In this document: in pieces, positions 19,471-27,549 of the stretch | Numbering within the stretch: the stretch's first letter is position 1 | How the letters are laid out: each line of letters begins with the position of its first letter | Assembly (NCBI RefSeq): GCF_001013905.1 | Contig: NZ_LN831790.1 | Span: 6,586,001 to 6,650,000, forward strand | Direction of reading: 5' to 3' | From: Streptomyces leeuwenhoekii | GTDB lineage: Bacteria > Actinomycetota > Actinomycetes > Streptomycetales > Streptomycetaceae | DNA length: 64,000 nucleotides | Translations under genes and position numbers: made by a program | Notes under the pieces: model-generated | Seen by the model: only the letters and a program-made list of their open reading frames with translations | Databases searched by the model: none | What the model was told of the DNA's origin: nothing

Positions 19471-21168
19471 ATGACGTCCACGGTGCCCAACGCCGTCGAG
19501 CACACCGACGAGCAGCAGCCGCCGATCACCATGTTCGGCCCGGACTTCCCCTACGCCTACGACGACTTCCTCGCCCACCCGGCGGGCCTCGGGCAGGTCC
19601 CGGCCACCGAGCACGGCACCGAGGTCGCCGTGATCGGCGGCGGCCTGTCCGGCATCGTCGCCGCCTACGAGCTGATGAAGATGGGCCTCAAGCCCGTCGT
19701 CTACGAGGCCGACCAGATCGGCGGACGGCTGCGCACCGTCGGCTTCGAGGGCTGCGACCCGTCGCTCACCGCCGAGATGGGCGCGATGCGCTTCCCGCCG
19801 TCCTCCATGGCCCTCCAGCACTACATCGATCTCGTGGGTCTGGAGACGCGCCCCTTCCCGAACCCCCTCGCCGAGGCGACCCCGTCGACCGTCGTCGACC
19901 TCAAGGGCGAGTCCCACTACGCCGAGACCCTCGACGACCTGCCGCAGGTCTACCGGGACGTGGCCGACGCCTGGAACAGGTGCCTGGAGGAGGGCGCGGA
20001 CTTCTCCGACATGAACCGCGCCCTGCGCGAGCGGGACGTGCCGCGCATCCGGGAGATCTGGTCCCGGCTCGTCGAGAAGCTCGACAACCAGACCTTCTAC
20101 GGCTTCCTCTGCGAGTCGGAGGCGTTCAAGTCCTTCCGGCACCGGGAGATCTTCGGCCAGGTCGGCTTCGGCACCGGCGGCTGGGACACCGACTTCCCCA
20201 ACTCCATCCTGGAGATCCTGCGCGTCGTCTACACCGAGGCCGACGACCACCACCGCGGCATCGTCGGCGGCTCCCAGCAACTGCCGCTGCGGCTGTGGGA
20301 GCGCGAGCCGGAGAAAATCGTCCACTGGCCGTACGGGACCTCCCTGAAGTCCCTGCACGTGGACGGCGAGCCCCGCCCGGCCGTGACCCGGCTGCACCGC
20401 ACCGCGGGCAACCACATCACGGTGACGGACGCGAACGGCGACATCCGCACCTACCGGGCGGCGATCTTCACCGCCCAGTCCTGGATGCTGCTGTCGAAGA
20501 TCGCCTGCGACGACTCGCTCTTCCCGATCGACCACTGGACGGCCATCGAGCGGACCCACTACATGGAGAGCTCCAAGCTCTTCGTGCCGGTGGACCGCCC
20601 CTTCTGGCTGGACAAGGACGAGGAGACCGGCCGGGACGTCATGTCGATGACGCTCACCGACCGCATGACCCGCGGCACCTATCTGCTCGACGACGGCCCC
20701 GACAAGCCGGCCGTGATCTGCCTGTCGTACACCTGGTGCGACGACAGCCTGAAGTGGCTGCCGCTGTCCGCGAACGAGCGGATGGAGGTCATGCTGAAGT
20801 CGCTCGGCGAGATCTACCCGAAGGTCGACATCAGGAAGCACATCATCGGCAACCCGGTGACCGTCTCCTGGGAGAACGAGCCCTACTTCATGGGCGCGTT
20901 CAAGGCCAACCTGCCCGGCCACTACCGCTACCAGCGCCGCCTGTTCACCCACTTCATGCAGGACCGGCTGCCCGAGGACAAGCGGGGCATCTTCCTCGCC
21001 GGCGACGACATCTCCTGGACGGCCGGCTGGGCCGAGGGCGCCGTCCAGACCGCGCTGAACGCGGTCTGGGGCGTCATGCACCACTTCGGCGGCGAGACGG
21101 ACCCGTCCAACCCCGGCCCCGGCGACGTGTACGACGAGATCGCGCCGGTCGAGCTCCCGGAGGACTGA
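19471..21168 (+). CDS. davB: L-lysine 2-monooxygenase, FAD-dependent, likely DavB
   Basis: 565 residues, cytoplasmic flavoprotein. Oxidatively decarboxylates lysine to 5-aminovaleramide with O2. The ATG at 19471 has AAGGAG upstream. Segments that match DavB from memory include ITMFGPDFPYAYDDFLAHP, VAAYELMKMGLKPVVYEA, FGQVGFGTGGWDTDFPNS and HHFGGETDPSNPGPGDV. The FAD dinucleotide-binding motif is VIGGGLSG at residues 54-61, and the C-terminal FAD contact is FLAGDDISWTAGWAEGAVQTAL. It belongs to the amine-oxidase family that also holds tryptophan 2-monooxygenase; the DavA neighbour favours lysine. davT/davD genes for the next steps are not in this window. Confidence 0.88.
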   Translation: MTSTVPNAVEHTDEQQPPITMFGPDFPYAYDDFLAHPAGLGQVPATEHGTEVAVIGGGLSGIVAAYELMKMGLKPVVYEADQIGGRLRTVGFEGCDPSLTAEMGAMRFPPSSMALQHYIDLVGLETRPFPNPLAEATPSTVVDLKGESHYAETLDDLPQVYRDVADAWNRCLEEGADFSDMNRALRERDVPRIREIWSRLVEKLDNQTFYGFLCESEAFKSFRHREIFGQVGFGTGGWDTDFPNSILEILRVVYTEADDHHRGIVGGSQQLPLRLWEREPEKIVHWPYGTSLKSLHVDGEPRPAVTRLHRTAGNHITVTDANGDIRTYRAAIFTAQSWMLLSKIACDDSLFPIDHWTAIERTHYMESSKLFVPVDRPFWLDKDEETGRDVMSMTLTDRMTRGTYLLDDGPDKPAVICLSYTWCDDSLKWLPLSANERMEVMLKSLGEIYPKVDIRKHIIGNPVTVSWENEPYFMGAFKANLPGHYRYQRRLFTHFMQDRLPEDKRGIFLAGDDISWTAGWAEGAVQTALNAVWGVMHHFGGETDPSNPGPGDVYDEIAPVELPED

Positions 21169-21176
21169 CCCGCCGC

Positions 21177-21224
21177 CCGTCCTCCCCGGGGCCCACGCCG
21201 ACGGCACGGCCCCGGGGAGGACGG
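21177..21224. terminator. Bidirectional hairpin between davB and the convergent oxidoreductase
   Basis: CCGTCCTCCCCGGGGCC (21177-21193) pairs perfectly with GGCCCCGGGGAGGACGG (21208-21224), 17 bp with a 14-nt loop. It lies in the 75-nt gap between convergent genes. Confidence 0.85.
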
Positions 21225-21243
21225 CGGGGGGCGGACCCGCGCG

Positions 21244-22173
21244 TCAGATCCCGGCCGCCCGCGCCTTCTCGTACACCTCGGCGGCGACGTCCTTCAGCTC
21301 CTCGGCGTCCCGCGCGGAGCCCTGGAGGTCGAGCAGGACCTCGTCGAGCCCGATCTCGGCGTGGGCGGCCAGGTCCTCCACGATCTGGTCGACGCTGCCC
21401 TGGAAGGGGCGGCGCCCGTCGCCGTCGTACGCCTCCGCCCGGACCTGCGCGTTGATCCGCAGCACCGTCCGGATCGGCTCCGTGCGGCCGCGCTCCTCCG
21501 CCAGCTCCCGCAGCTCGCGCCACTGCGCGGCGACGGCGTCGGCTCCCATGCCCACCGGCAGCCAGCCGTCCGCGTGGTCGACGAGCCGCCGCCGGGCTCT
21601 GGGGCCGCTCGCGGCCAGCAGGATCGGGATGGGCCGGGCCGGCTTGGGGCCGACCACGGCGGAGGCGATCTTCGTCAGACGCCCGTCGTACACCACCGGG
21701 TCCGGGCCCCAGACCGCCCGGCACACCTCGATCAGCTCGTCCAGGACCCGGCCGCGCTCCTCGAACGGCCGCACCGACGCCGCCGCGTACTCGTCGAGGG
21801 ACCAGCCGGTGCCGAAACCGGCGACCACCCGGCCGCCGCTCGCCGCGTCGAGCGAGGCCAGCGCCTTGGCCAACTGGAACGGCACGTGCAGCGGGGCGAC
21901 CAGCACGCTGGTGCCCAGCAGGGCCCGCTCGGTGGCCGCGGCGGCCAGCGTCAGCGTCACCAGCGGGTCGGCCACGTGCCGGTACGCGTCGGGCCAGGGC
22001 AGGCCCTCGATGCCGTACAGCCCCTGGGTGGCGGGCTCCGGGAACAGGGCCCGCTCGAAGACCCACAGACTCTCGTAGCCGGTGCGCTCCGCGGCGCGGG
22101 CCACGTCGGGGACGTCCTTGCCGAGGTCGTACTGGCGCATCTGGGGAAGACCGAGTCCGAGCCGGGTCGCCAT
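21244..22173 (-). CDS. LLM-class oxidoreductase, probably F420-dependent
   Basis: 309 residues, TIM barrel, cytoplasmic. The start is the ATG at 22173, with GAAGGAG 8 nt upstream; earlier frame opening is spurious. The luciferase-like family pattern is seen in AAERTGYESLWVFERALF, TLAAAATERALLGTSVLVAPLHVP and SLDAASGGRVVAGFGTGWSLDEYAA. Actinobacterial members of this clade usually use coenzyme F420. The substrate is unknown and the neighbours give no hint. Confidence 0.85.
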   Translation of the reverse strand: MATRLGLGLPQMRQYDLGKDVPDVARAAERTGYESLWVFERALFPEPATQGLYGIEGLPWPDAYRHVADPLVTLTLAAAATERALLGTSVLVAPLHVPFQLAKALASLDAASGGRVVAGFGTGWSLDEYAAASVRPFEERGRVLDELIEVCRAVWGPDPVVYDGRLTKIASAVVGPKPARPIPILLAASGPRARRRLVDHADGWLPVGMGADAVAAQWRELRELAEERGRTEPIRTVLRINAQVRAEAYDGDGRRPFQGSVDQIVEDLAAHAEIGLDEVLLDLQGSARDAEELKDVAAEVYEKARAAGI

Positions 22174-22276
22174 GCCTTGCTCCTTCGCCGTCGGGTGCCC
22201 GAAGCCGTGCCGTCGAGCCGTCAACGTATCGCGACGCACGGCACGATTCCCCGCGATGGCGGGGGAGATGGCCGGA

Positions 22277-22972
22277 TCAGCGGGGCAGTGGCGTGAGCAG
22301 CATGCGCCCCGCGAAGCCCACCGCCGTGTCGAGCCGCTCGGTGAACTCGCCGGCCACGTCGGGCAGAGCGCGCAGCGCCCACAGCGCCCGGGCCGCCGCC
22401 CAGGCGGCCTCGCGGGCCCGCTCCAGGCTCCAGGAGCCGAGCAGATGCGTGAGCGGATCGGCGATCTGGAGAAGGTCGGGGCCCGGCATCAGATCCTCGC
22501 GGATCCGCTCCTCCAGCGAGACGAGGAGATCGCCCACCCGGTCGAACTCGTCCTCCAGATCGACGGGTTCGCAGCCGAGCGTACGGCAGGTGTCCACCAC
22601 GGCGAGCGCCAGATCGTGCCCGATGTGCGCGTTGACGCCCGCGAGGGCGAACTGAAGGGGCCGTACGCCGGGATGGCGGCGGAACTGGAACAGGGGCCGC
22701 CAGCAGGCCGGTGGGCGGTGCCCGGCCGCGGCCGTCCCGACGGCGTCCAGATACCGCTCGGCGAACCGCACGTCCAGTGCGGTCGCGGCCCGGGCGGCGG
22801 GGAAACGCCCCGCGTCGATGTGCCGGTCGACCGCCTCGGTGACGGCGAGATAGACACGGTTGAAGACCGCGACCCCGTCCCCGGCGGGCAGGGCCGCGCC
22901 GAGGGAGCGCATCCGGGCCAGGACGGTGTCGACCGGGCCGGCGGCGGTGAGGACGTGCTCGCAGTGCGCCAT
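22277..22972 (-). CDS. Conserved protein resembling DUF5995
   Basis: 231 residues, apparently cytoplasmic and helical. The ATG at 22972 is chosen because the preceding 12 codons look like non-coding sequence. Conserved-looking segments are FNRVYLAVTEAVDRHI, FQFRRHPGVRPLQFALAGVNAHIGHDLALAVVDTC and LLVSLEERIREDL. The NAHIGHDL part and overall pattern match what I remember of DUF5995 proteins, for which no function is established. It is followed on the same strand by the LLM gene with a 103-nt gap. Confidence 0.75.
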   Translation of the reverse strand: MAHCEHVLTAAGPVDTVLARMRSLGAALPAGDGVAVFNRVYLAVTEAVDRHIDAGRFPAARAATALDVRFAERYLDAVGTAAAGHRPPACWRPLFQFRRHPGVRPLQFALAGVNAHIGHDLALAVVDTCRTLGCEPVDLEDEFDRVGDLLVSLEERIREDLMPGPDLLQIADPLTHLLGSWSLERAREAAWAAARALWALRALPDVAGEFTERLDTAVGFAGRMLLTPLPR

Positions 22973-23108
22973 GGGGGCAGCGTGGCAGCTCCGGCCGGGC
23001 CGGGGCACCGGCGGGCGGCGCGCTTCCCCGGAACGGGGGAACGCGACCGCCGCGCGGGGGGCCTGACGTCTCCGGCTCCGTACCCGGCGGCCGGCCGCGC
23101 GCCGGCGC

Positions 23109-24530
23109 CTACGACGTGGCGTGCCGGGAGCCGTCCTCGCCCGGGCCGCCGGGGCCGGCCTCCGCGTCGTAGGAGGACGTCCCCTCGTCCAGCAGCGGCT
23201 CCTGCGTCTTGAGGTGGGCGGGGGCGAAGAGGCGCAGCGCGTGGTAGCCGGTGATGACGACGAGGGTGCCCAGCGCGATGCCGCTGAGGGAGAAGGTGTC
23301 GGTGAACTTCAGGCTGACGTTGCCGACGCCGATGATGATGCCCGCGGCGGCCGGTACCAGGTTCAGCGGGTTGCGCAGATCCACCTTGGCGTTGATCCAG
23401 ATCTGCGCGCCGAGCAGGCCGATCATGCCGTACAGGATGACGGTGATGCCGCCGAGGACGGCGCCCGGGATCGCGGCCACGACCGCGCCGAACTTCGGGC
23501 AGAGGCCGAACAGCAGCGCGAAGCCGGCGGCGGCCCAGTAGGCGGCGGTCGAGTAGACGCGGGTCGCGGCCATCACGCCGATGTTCTCGGAGTAGGTCGT
23601 GGTGGGCGGGCCGCCGACCGCGGTGGACAGGATCGAGCCGACGCCGTCGGCGGAGATCGCCGTGCCGAGCTTGTCGTCCAGCGGGTCGCCGGTCATCTCG
23701 CCCACGGCCTTGACGTGCCCGGCGTTCTCGGCGACCAGCGCGATCACCACCGGCAGGGCGACCAGGATCGCCGACCACTGGAAGGCCGGCCCGTGGATGG
23801 AGGGCAGGCCGATCCAGTCGGCCTGGCCGACGGCCGAGAAGTCCAGCCGCCAGTGGTCGGTGACCTTGCCGCTGCCGTCCACGGAGTGGATACGGCCGAA
23901 GACGCGGTCGAAGACCCAGGAGATGCCGTACCCGAAGACCAGGCCGAGGAAGATCGCGATGCGGGACCAGAAGCCGCGCAGGCAGACCACGGCCAGACCG
24001 GTGAACAGCATCACCAGCAGTGCCGTCCACTGGTCCTGCGGCCAGTAGGTGGTGGCGGTGACCGGCGCCAGGTTGAAACCGATCAGCATGACGACCGCGC
24101 CGGTGACGATCGGCGGCATCGCGGCATGGATGATCCGCGCCCCGAAACGCTGCACGGCCAGCCCCACCAGGAACAGCGCCACCCCCACGACGAGGACCGC
24201 GCCGGTGACCGTGGCGCTGGTGCCGCCCTGCGCGCGGATCACCGCGGCGACTCCGACGAAGGAGAGGGAACAGCCCAGGTAGCTCGGCACCCGGCCGCGG
24301 GTGGCGAGCAGGAAGACGACGGTCGCGACGCCCGACATCATGATCGCCAGGTTGGGGTCCAGGCCCATCAGGACCGGAGCGACGAAGGACGCCCCGAACA
24401 TGGCCACCACGTGCTGGGCACCCAGCCCGGCCGTGCGCGGCCAGGAGAGCCGTTCGTCGGGGCGGACCACCGCTCCGGGCGCGGGGGTGCGTCCGTCGCC
24501 GTGAAGTTTCCAGCGGACGCCGAGATCCAT
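23109..24530 (-). CDS. Nucleobase:cation symporter, NCS2 (uracil/xanthine permease) family
   Basis: 473 residues with about 14 membrane segments. NCS2 hallmarks are the QH motif near the N-terminus (AGLGAQHVVAMFGA), the first substrate-binding Glu in VVIALVAENAGHVKAV and the second in TTTYSENIGVMAATRVYS, which correspond to the two key glutamates of E. coli UraA. The TTxSENIGVM form is nearer uracil permeases than xanthine permeases. The C-terminal 30 residues are hydrophilic. It stands alone; pyrR or other pyrimidine genes are not adjacent. Confidence 0.9.
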   Translation of the reverse strand: MDLGVRWKLHGDGRTPAPGAVVRPDERLSWPRTAGLGAQHVVAMFGASFVAPVLMGLDPNLAIMMSGVATVVFLLATRGRVPSYLGCSLSFVGVAAVIRAQGGTSATVTGAVLVVGVALFLVGLAVQRFGARIIHAAMPPIVTGAVVMLIGFNLAPVTATTYWPQDQWTALLVMLFTGLAVVCLRGFWSRIAIFLGLVFGYGISWVFDRVFGRIHSVDGSGKVTDHWRLDFSAVGQADWIGLPSIHGPAFQWSAILVALPVVIALVAENAGHVKAVGEMTGDPLDDKLGTAISADGVGSILSTAVGGPPTTTYSENIGVMAATRVYSTAAYWAAAGFALLFGLCPKFGAVVAAIPGAVLGGITVILYGMIGLLGAQIWINAKVDLRNPLNLVPAAAGIIIGVGNVSLKFTDTFSLSGIALGTLVVITGYHALRLFAPAHLKTQEPLLDEGTSSYDAEAGPGGPGEDGSRHATS

Positions 24531-24723
24531 GGGGGTGTCGCTTTCGTCGTTTGTGCAGATCCGGTCCCATTGTCAGGGCTCGCCGGGCATGCTTCGCACA
24601 CCTGAGCGCATGCTCAGGGCGAGGACGCCGCCCGTGGCGCACGCCGCCGGACGCACGCGGCACCCCTCTCGTACGCACCAGGAACTCCCGGGACGCCGCG
24701 CCCGGCGCCGTGGAGCGGCGCCC

Positions 24724-25935
24724 TCAGGGCCGCGGGCCGGGAACCGCCGCGTCCGGCCGGCTGATCTCCGGGCGGTCGCGGCCGCCCGGCCGCAGCACCC
24801 CCGCGAACGCCGCCAGGCCGCAGGACAACACGGTCACCAGCGTGAACGACACCACCAGGCTGGTCGCCTGGGCCAGGGTGCCGATGGCGCTCGGCGCGAC
24901 CAGCCCCGAGGTGTAGGTGATGGTGGCCACACCCGCGATGGCCTGGCTGGGATTGGGCCCGCTGCGGCCCGCCGCGGCGAAGCACAGCGGTACGACGACC
25001 GCGATCCCGAGCCCCATCAGGGCGAACCCGCCCATCGCCACCGCGGGATGGGCCGCGAGGACGATGAGCAGCCCGCCGAGGGCGGCCAGCACACCGCCGG
25101 TCCGGACCGTGCGCACGGCCCCGAAGCGGTCCACCACCCGGTCGCCGGCGATCCGGGCCACGGCCATGGTGAGGGTGAAGCCGGTGGTGCACGCGGCGGC
25201 GAGACCGGCCGACGCCTCGAGCTGGTCCTCCAGGTAGACCGCCGACCAGTCCAGGCTCGCGCCCTCGGCGAAGACCGCGCAGAAGCCGACGGCGCCGATC
25301 AGCAGCGCCGAGCGCGGCGGCAGGGCGAACCGCGGCGGCGGGTCCTCGTCCTCGGCGGGCCTCAGGTCCAGCACCCAGGAACAGGCGGTCACGCCCAGCA
25401 CGGTCAGCACGGCCGCGGCCAGGACGTGGTGCAGGCGGGCGTCCGCGCCCAGGTGGGCGGCGAGGGTGCCGGCCGCCGAACCGACCAGGGCGCCCGCGCT
25501 CCACATGCCGTGCAGCCCGGACATGATCGACTTCCCGAGCCGGTTCTCCACCTCCACGCCGAGCGCGTTCATCGCCACGTCCGCCATGCCCGCCGTGGCG
25601 CCGTAGGCGAACAGGGCCAGGCAGAGGGTGAGCAGGCCGGGGGCGAACGAGGGCAGCACCAGCGACAGGGACCACAGCGCCATCAGGCCGCGCAGGGCGC
25701 CGCGGGCACCGAAACGGTGGGTGATGCGGCCGGCGAGCGGCATCGCGACGGACGCGCCGAGCGCCGGGAACGCCAGGGCGAGCCCCAACTGGCCGGCGCT
25801 GACCCCGGCGTGGTCCTGGATCCACGGGACGCGCGTCGCGAAGGAGCCGGTGACGGCGCCGTGCGCGGCGAACACGGCGGCCACGGCGTACCGGGCCCGC
25901 CTGACGTCTCGTCGCGCGTACACCACTGCACTCAT
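24724..25935 (-). CDS. MFS transporter, ROK-regulated
   Basis: 403 residues, 12 predicted membrane helices, major facilitator superfamily. The ATG at 25935 has GGAAGGG upstream. The loop 2-3 motif is AGRITHRFGARGALR. Overall pattern resembles bacterial MFS proteins of the fucose-permease/YbjJ side of the family. It is divergent from a ROK-type regulator with a shared 123-nt intergenic region that carries a perfect inverted repeat, so it is very likely that regulator's target. A sugar or sugar-derived efflux or uptake substrate is plausible but not shown. Confidence 0.88.
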   Translation of the reverse strand: MSAVVYARRDVRRARYAVAAVFAAHGAVTGSFATRVPWIQDHAGVSAGQLGLALAFPALGASVAMPLAGRITHRFGARGALRGLMALWSLSLVLPSFAPGLLTLCLALFAYGATAGMADVAMNALGVEVENRLGKSIMSGLHGMWSAGALVGSAAGTLAAHLGADARLHHVLAAAVLTVLGVTACSWVLDLRPAEDEDPPPRFALPPRSALLIGAVGFCAVFAEGASLDWSAVYLEDQLEASAGLAAACTTGFTLTMAVARIAGDRVVDRFGAVRTVRTGGVLAALGGLLIVLAAHPAVAMGGFALMGLGIAVVVPLCFAAAGRSGPNPSQAIAGVATITYTSGLVAPSAIGTLAQATSLVVSFTLVTVLSCGLAAFAGVLRPGGRDRPEISRPDAAVPGPRP

Positions 25936-25978
25936 TCCCGGGCCCTTCCGCTGTGTCCGCCCCGCTGCGCCGCGTAAA

Positions 25979-26001
25979 CTATCAGGAACCCTGCCTGATA
26001 G
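25979..26001. promoter_or_regulatory. Perfect inverted repeat, probable ROK operator
   Basis: CTATCAGG-AACCCTG-CCTGATAG: two 8-bp arms (25979-25986 and 25994-26001) around a 7-nt spacer. It lies in the only divergent promoter region of the MFS and ROK genes, 44 nt before the MFS ATG and 57 nt before the ROK ATG. It is much less GC-rich than its surroundings. Confidence 0.75.
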
Positions 26002-26058
26002 ATAGGGGATTCATCGGCCGCCGCCACCGCGGCCCCGCCGATCTGGAAGGATCCCGGC

Positions 26059-27285
26059 ATGCCCGCATCCCCGAGCACCGCCCGGGCCATCAACGACCGG
26101 CTCGCCCTGCGCCTTCTCCAGCAGGAGGGCCCGCTGACGGCGGGGCAGCTCAAACAGCTCACCGGCCTGTCCCGGCCCACCGTCGCCGACCTCGTCGAAC
26201 GCCTCACCGCCTCCGGCCTCGTCGAGGTGGTCGGGGAGTCCGGCGAACAGCGCCGGGGACCCAACGCGAAGCTGTACGGCATCGTCGCCGACCGGGCGTA
26301 CCTGGCCGCGCTCGACGTGCGCACCGAGGGCGTCTCCGTGCTCGTGTCCGACCTGCTCGGCCGGGTGCTGGCCGAGGCGTCCGCGCCGATCGGCGGGGGC
26401 ACGGGGACGGGACCCGCGGTCGAGCAGGCGGTGGGTCTGGTCGAGCGCGTGGCCAAGGAGGCGGGGGCCGACCGCCCGCACACCGTCGGCATCGGCGCGC
26501 CCGGACTCATCGACCCCGCCAGCGGCGAGCTGCGCGACTCCTCCGGACTGCCCGCCTGGCACCGACGGCTGGTGGCCGCCGTGCAGGAGCGGTTCCCCGA
26601 GGCGCGCGTCAGCGTGGAGAACGAGACCAACCTCGCCGCCCTGGCCGAGCAGCGCGAGGGGGCGGCCCGCGACCGGGACACCTTCGTCCTGCTCTGGCTG
26701 GGCCTGGGCATCGGCGCCGCGGTCGTCCTCGACGGCACCCTGCGCCGGGGCGCCTCCGGCGGTGCGGGCGAGATCGGCTTCCTGCCGGTGCCGGGCACGG
26801 CGGGCCTGCCGTCGGCCACCGACTGCGACGGCGGTTTCCACTCCCTGGCCGGGGCGTCCGCCGTCGTCGCGCTGGCGGCGGCGCACGGGTTCGCCGCCCC
26901 GGCCGCCGCGGACGAGCCGCAGGCGGCGGCGCTGGTACGGGGGGCCGTCCGCGCGGCGGACCGCGAACCGGCCGCCGCGCGCTTCCTCGACGCCCTCGCC
27001 GAGCGGGTCTCCCTGGGCGCCGCCGCCGTCGTCTCCGTCCTGGACCCCGGGTGCGTGGTGCTGGCCGGCGAGGTCGGCCGGGCGGGCGGCGACGCGCTCG
27101 CCGCCCGGGTCCGAGGCCGCCTGGCGCGTATGTCGCCGCTGCCCACCGACGTGCGGCCGGGCGCCCTGGGCGGCGGCGCGGTGCTGCGCGGGGCGCTGCT
27201 CACGGCGCGGGACCGGGCGCAGGACGAGCTGTTCGCGCCCCCCCGGCCGGTAGCGGGACCGGCCGGTAGCGGGACCGGCCGGTAG
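26059..27285 (+). CDS. ROK-family transcriptional regulator
   Basis: 408 residues. The ATG at 26059 has GGAAGGA upstream. The N-terminal winged HTH (residues 5-65) contains QEGPLTAGQLKQLTGLSRPTVADLVERL. The ROK domain follows, with IGIGAPGLIDP, ENETNLAAL and LGLGIGAAVVLDGTLRRGASGGAGEIGF. The ROK zinc motif CxCGxxGCxE is not present: the segment after EIGF reads ATDCDGGFHSLAG, so it is probably a regulator without sugar kinase activity. The last 15 codons are encoded by a 16-bp tandem repeat and vary in quality. Confidence 0.9.
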   Translation: MPASPSTARAINDRLALRLLQQEGPLTAGQLKQLTGLSRPTVADLVERLTASGLVEVVGESGEQRRGPNAKLYGIVADRAYLAALDVRTEGVSVLVSDLLGRVLAEASAPIGGGTGTGPAVEQAVGLVERVAKEAGADRPHTVGIGAPGLIDPASGELRDSSGLPAWHRRLVAAVQERFPEARVSVENETNLAALAEQREGAARDRDTFVLLWLGLGIGAAVVLDGTLRRGASGGAGEIGFLPVPGTAGLPSATDCDGGFHSLAGASAVVALAAAHGFAAPAAADEPQAAALVRGAVRAADREPAAARFLDALAERVSLGAAAVVSVLDPGCVVLAGEVGRAGGDALAARVRGRLARMSPLPTDVRPGALGGGAVLRGALLTARDRAQDELFAPPRPVAGPAGSGTGR

Positions 27286-27314
27286 CGGGACCGGCCGGTA
27301 GCGGGACCGATCGG
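27251..27314. repeat. 16-bp tandem repeat, four copies
   Basis: The unit TAGCGGGACCGGCCGG occurs at 27251, 27267 and 27283 exactly and at 27299 with two changes. The ROK stop codon (TAG at 27283-27285) is the first triplet of the third unit, so changes in copy number would alter the C-terminus of the regulator. Looks like a slippage-prone microsatellite. Confidence 0.85.
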
Positions 27315-27412
27315 TGCGTTCCGGGAGCCGCCGGTGGAGACCCGCCCGGCGCCAAGGGCTCCCCGGGGCCGCGCCCTGCACCGGTGAGCACCGGACAGGC
27401 CGCCGGACATGA

Positions 27413-27443
27413 CACCGCGCCCGGAGCCAATCCGGGCGCGGTG
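27413..27443. terminator. Bidirectional hairpin between ROK gene and chitinase
   Basis: CACCGCGCCCGGA (27413-27425) pairs perfectly with TCCGGGCGCGGTG (27431-27443) around GCCAA. It separates convergent genes. Confidence 0.8.
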
Positions 27444-27549
27444 AACCGCGGCGTACGCGCGGACGGCCCCGTCGGGGGCCGCCGCGCTGGTGGGCCCGGC
27501 GGCGGGCAAGGGCCGTCGTCACCGCCGCCGGGCCGGTCCGGTCAGGGCA

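Noticed and set aside
18587..21168. Indole-3-acetamide pathway (IaaM/IaaH) for auxin synthesis
   Set aside because: The flavoenzyme family is shared, but the amidase is nitrilase-type and both proteins match DavA/DavB far better from memory than IaaM and the amidase-signature IaaH.
22489..24678. 729-codon open frame antisense-like to the nucleobase permease frame
   Set aside because: Same strand, other frame; reads Arg/Gly/Pro repeats, while the NCS2 frame has clear motifs.
27251..27314. CRISPR-like array
   Set aside because: Copies are directly adjacent with no spacers, so it is a simple tandem repeat.
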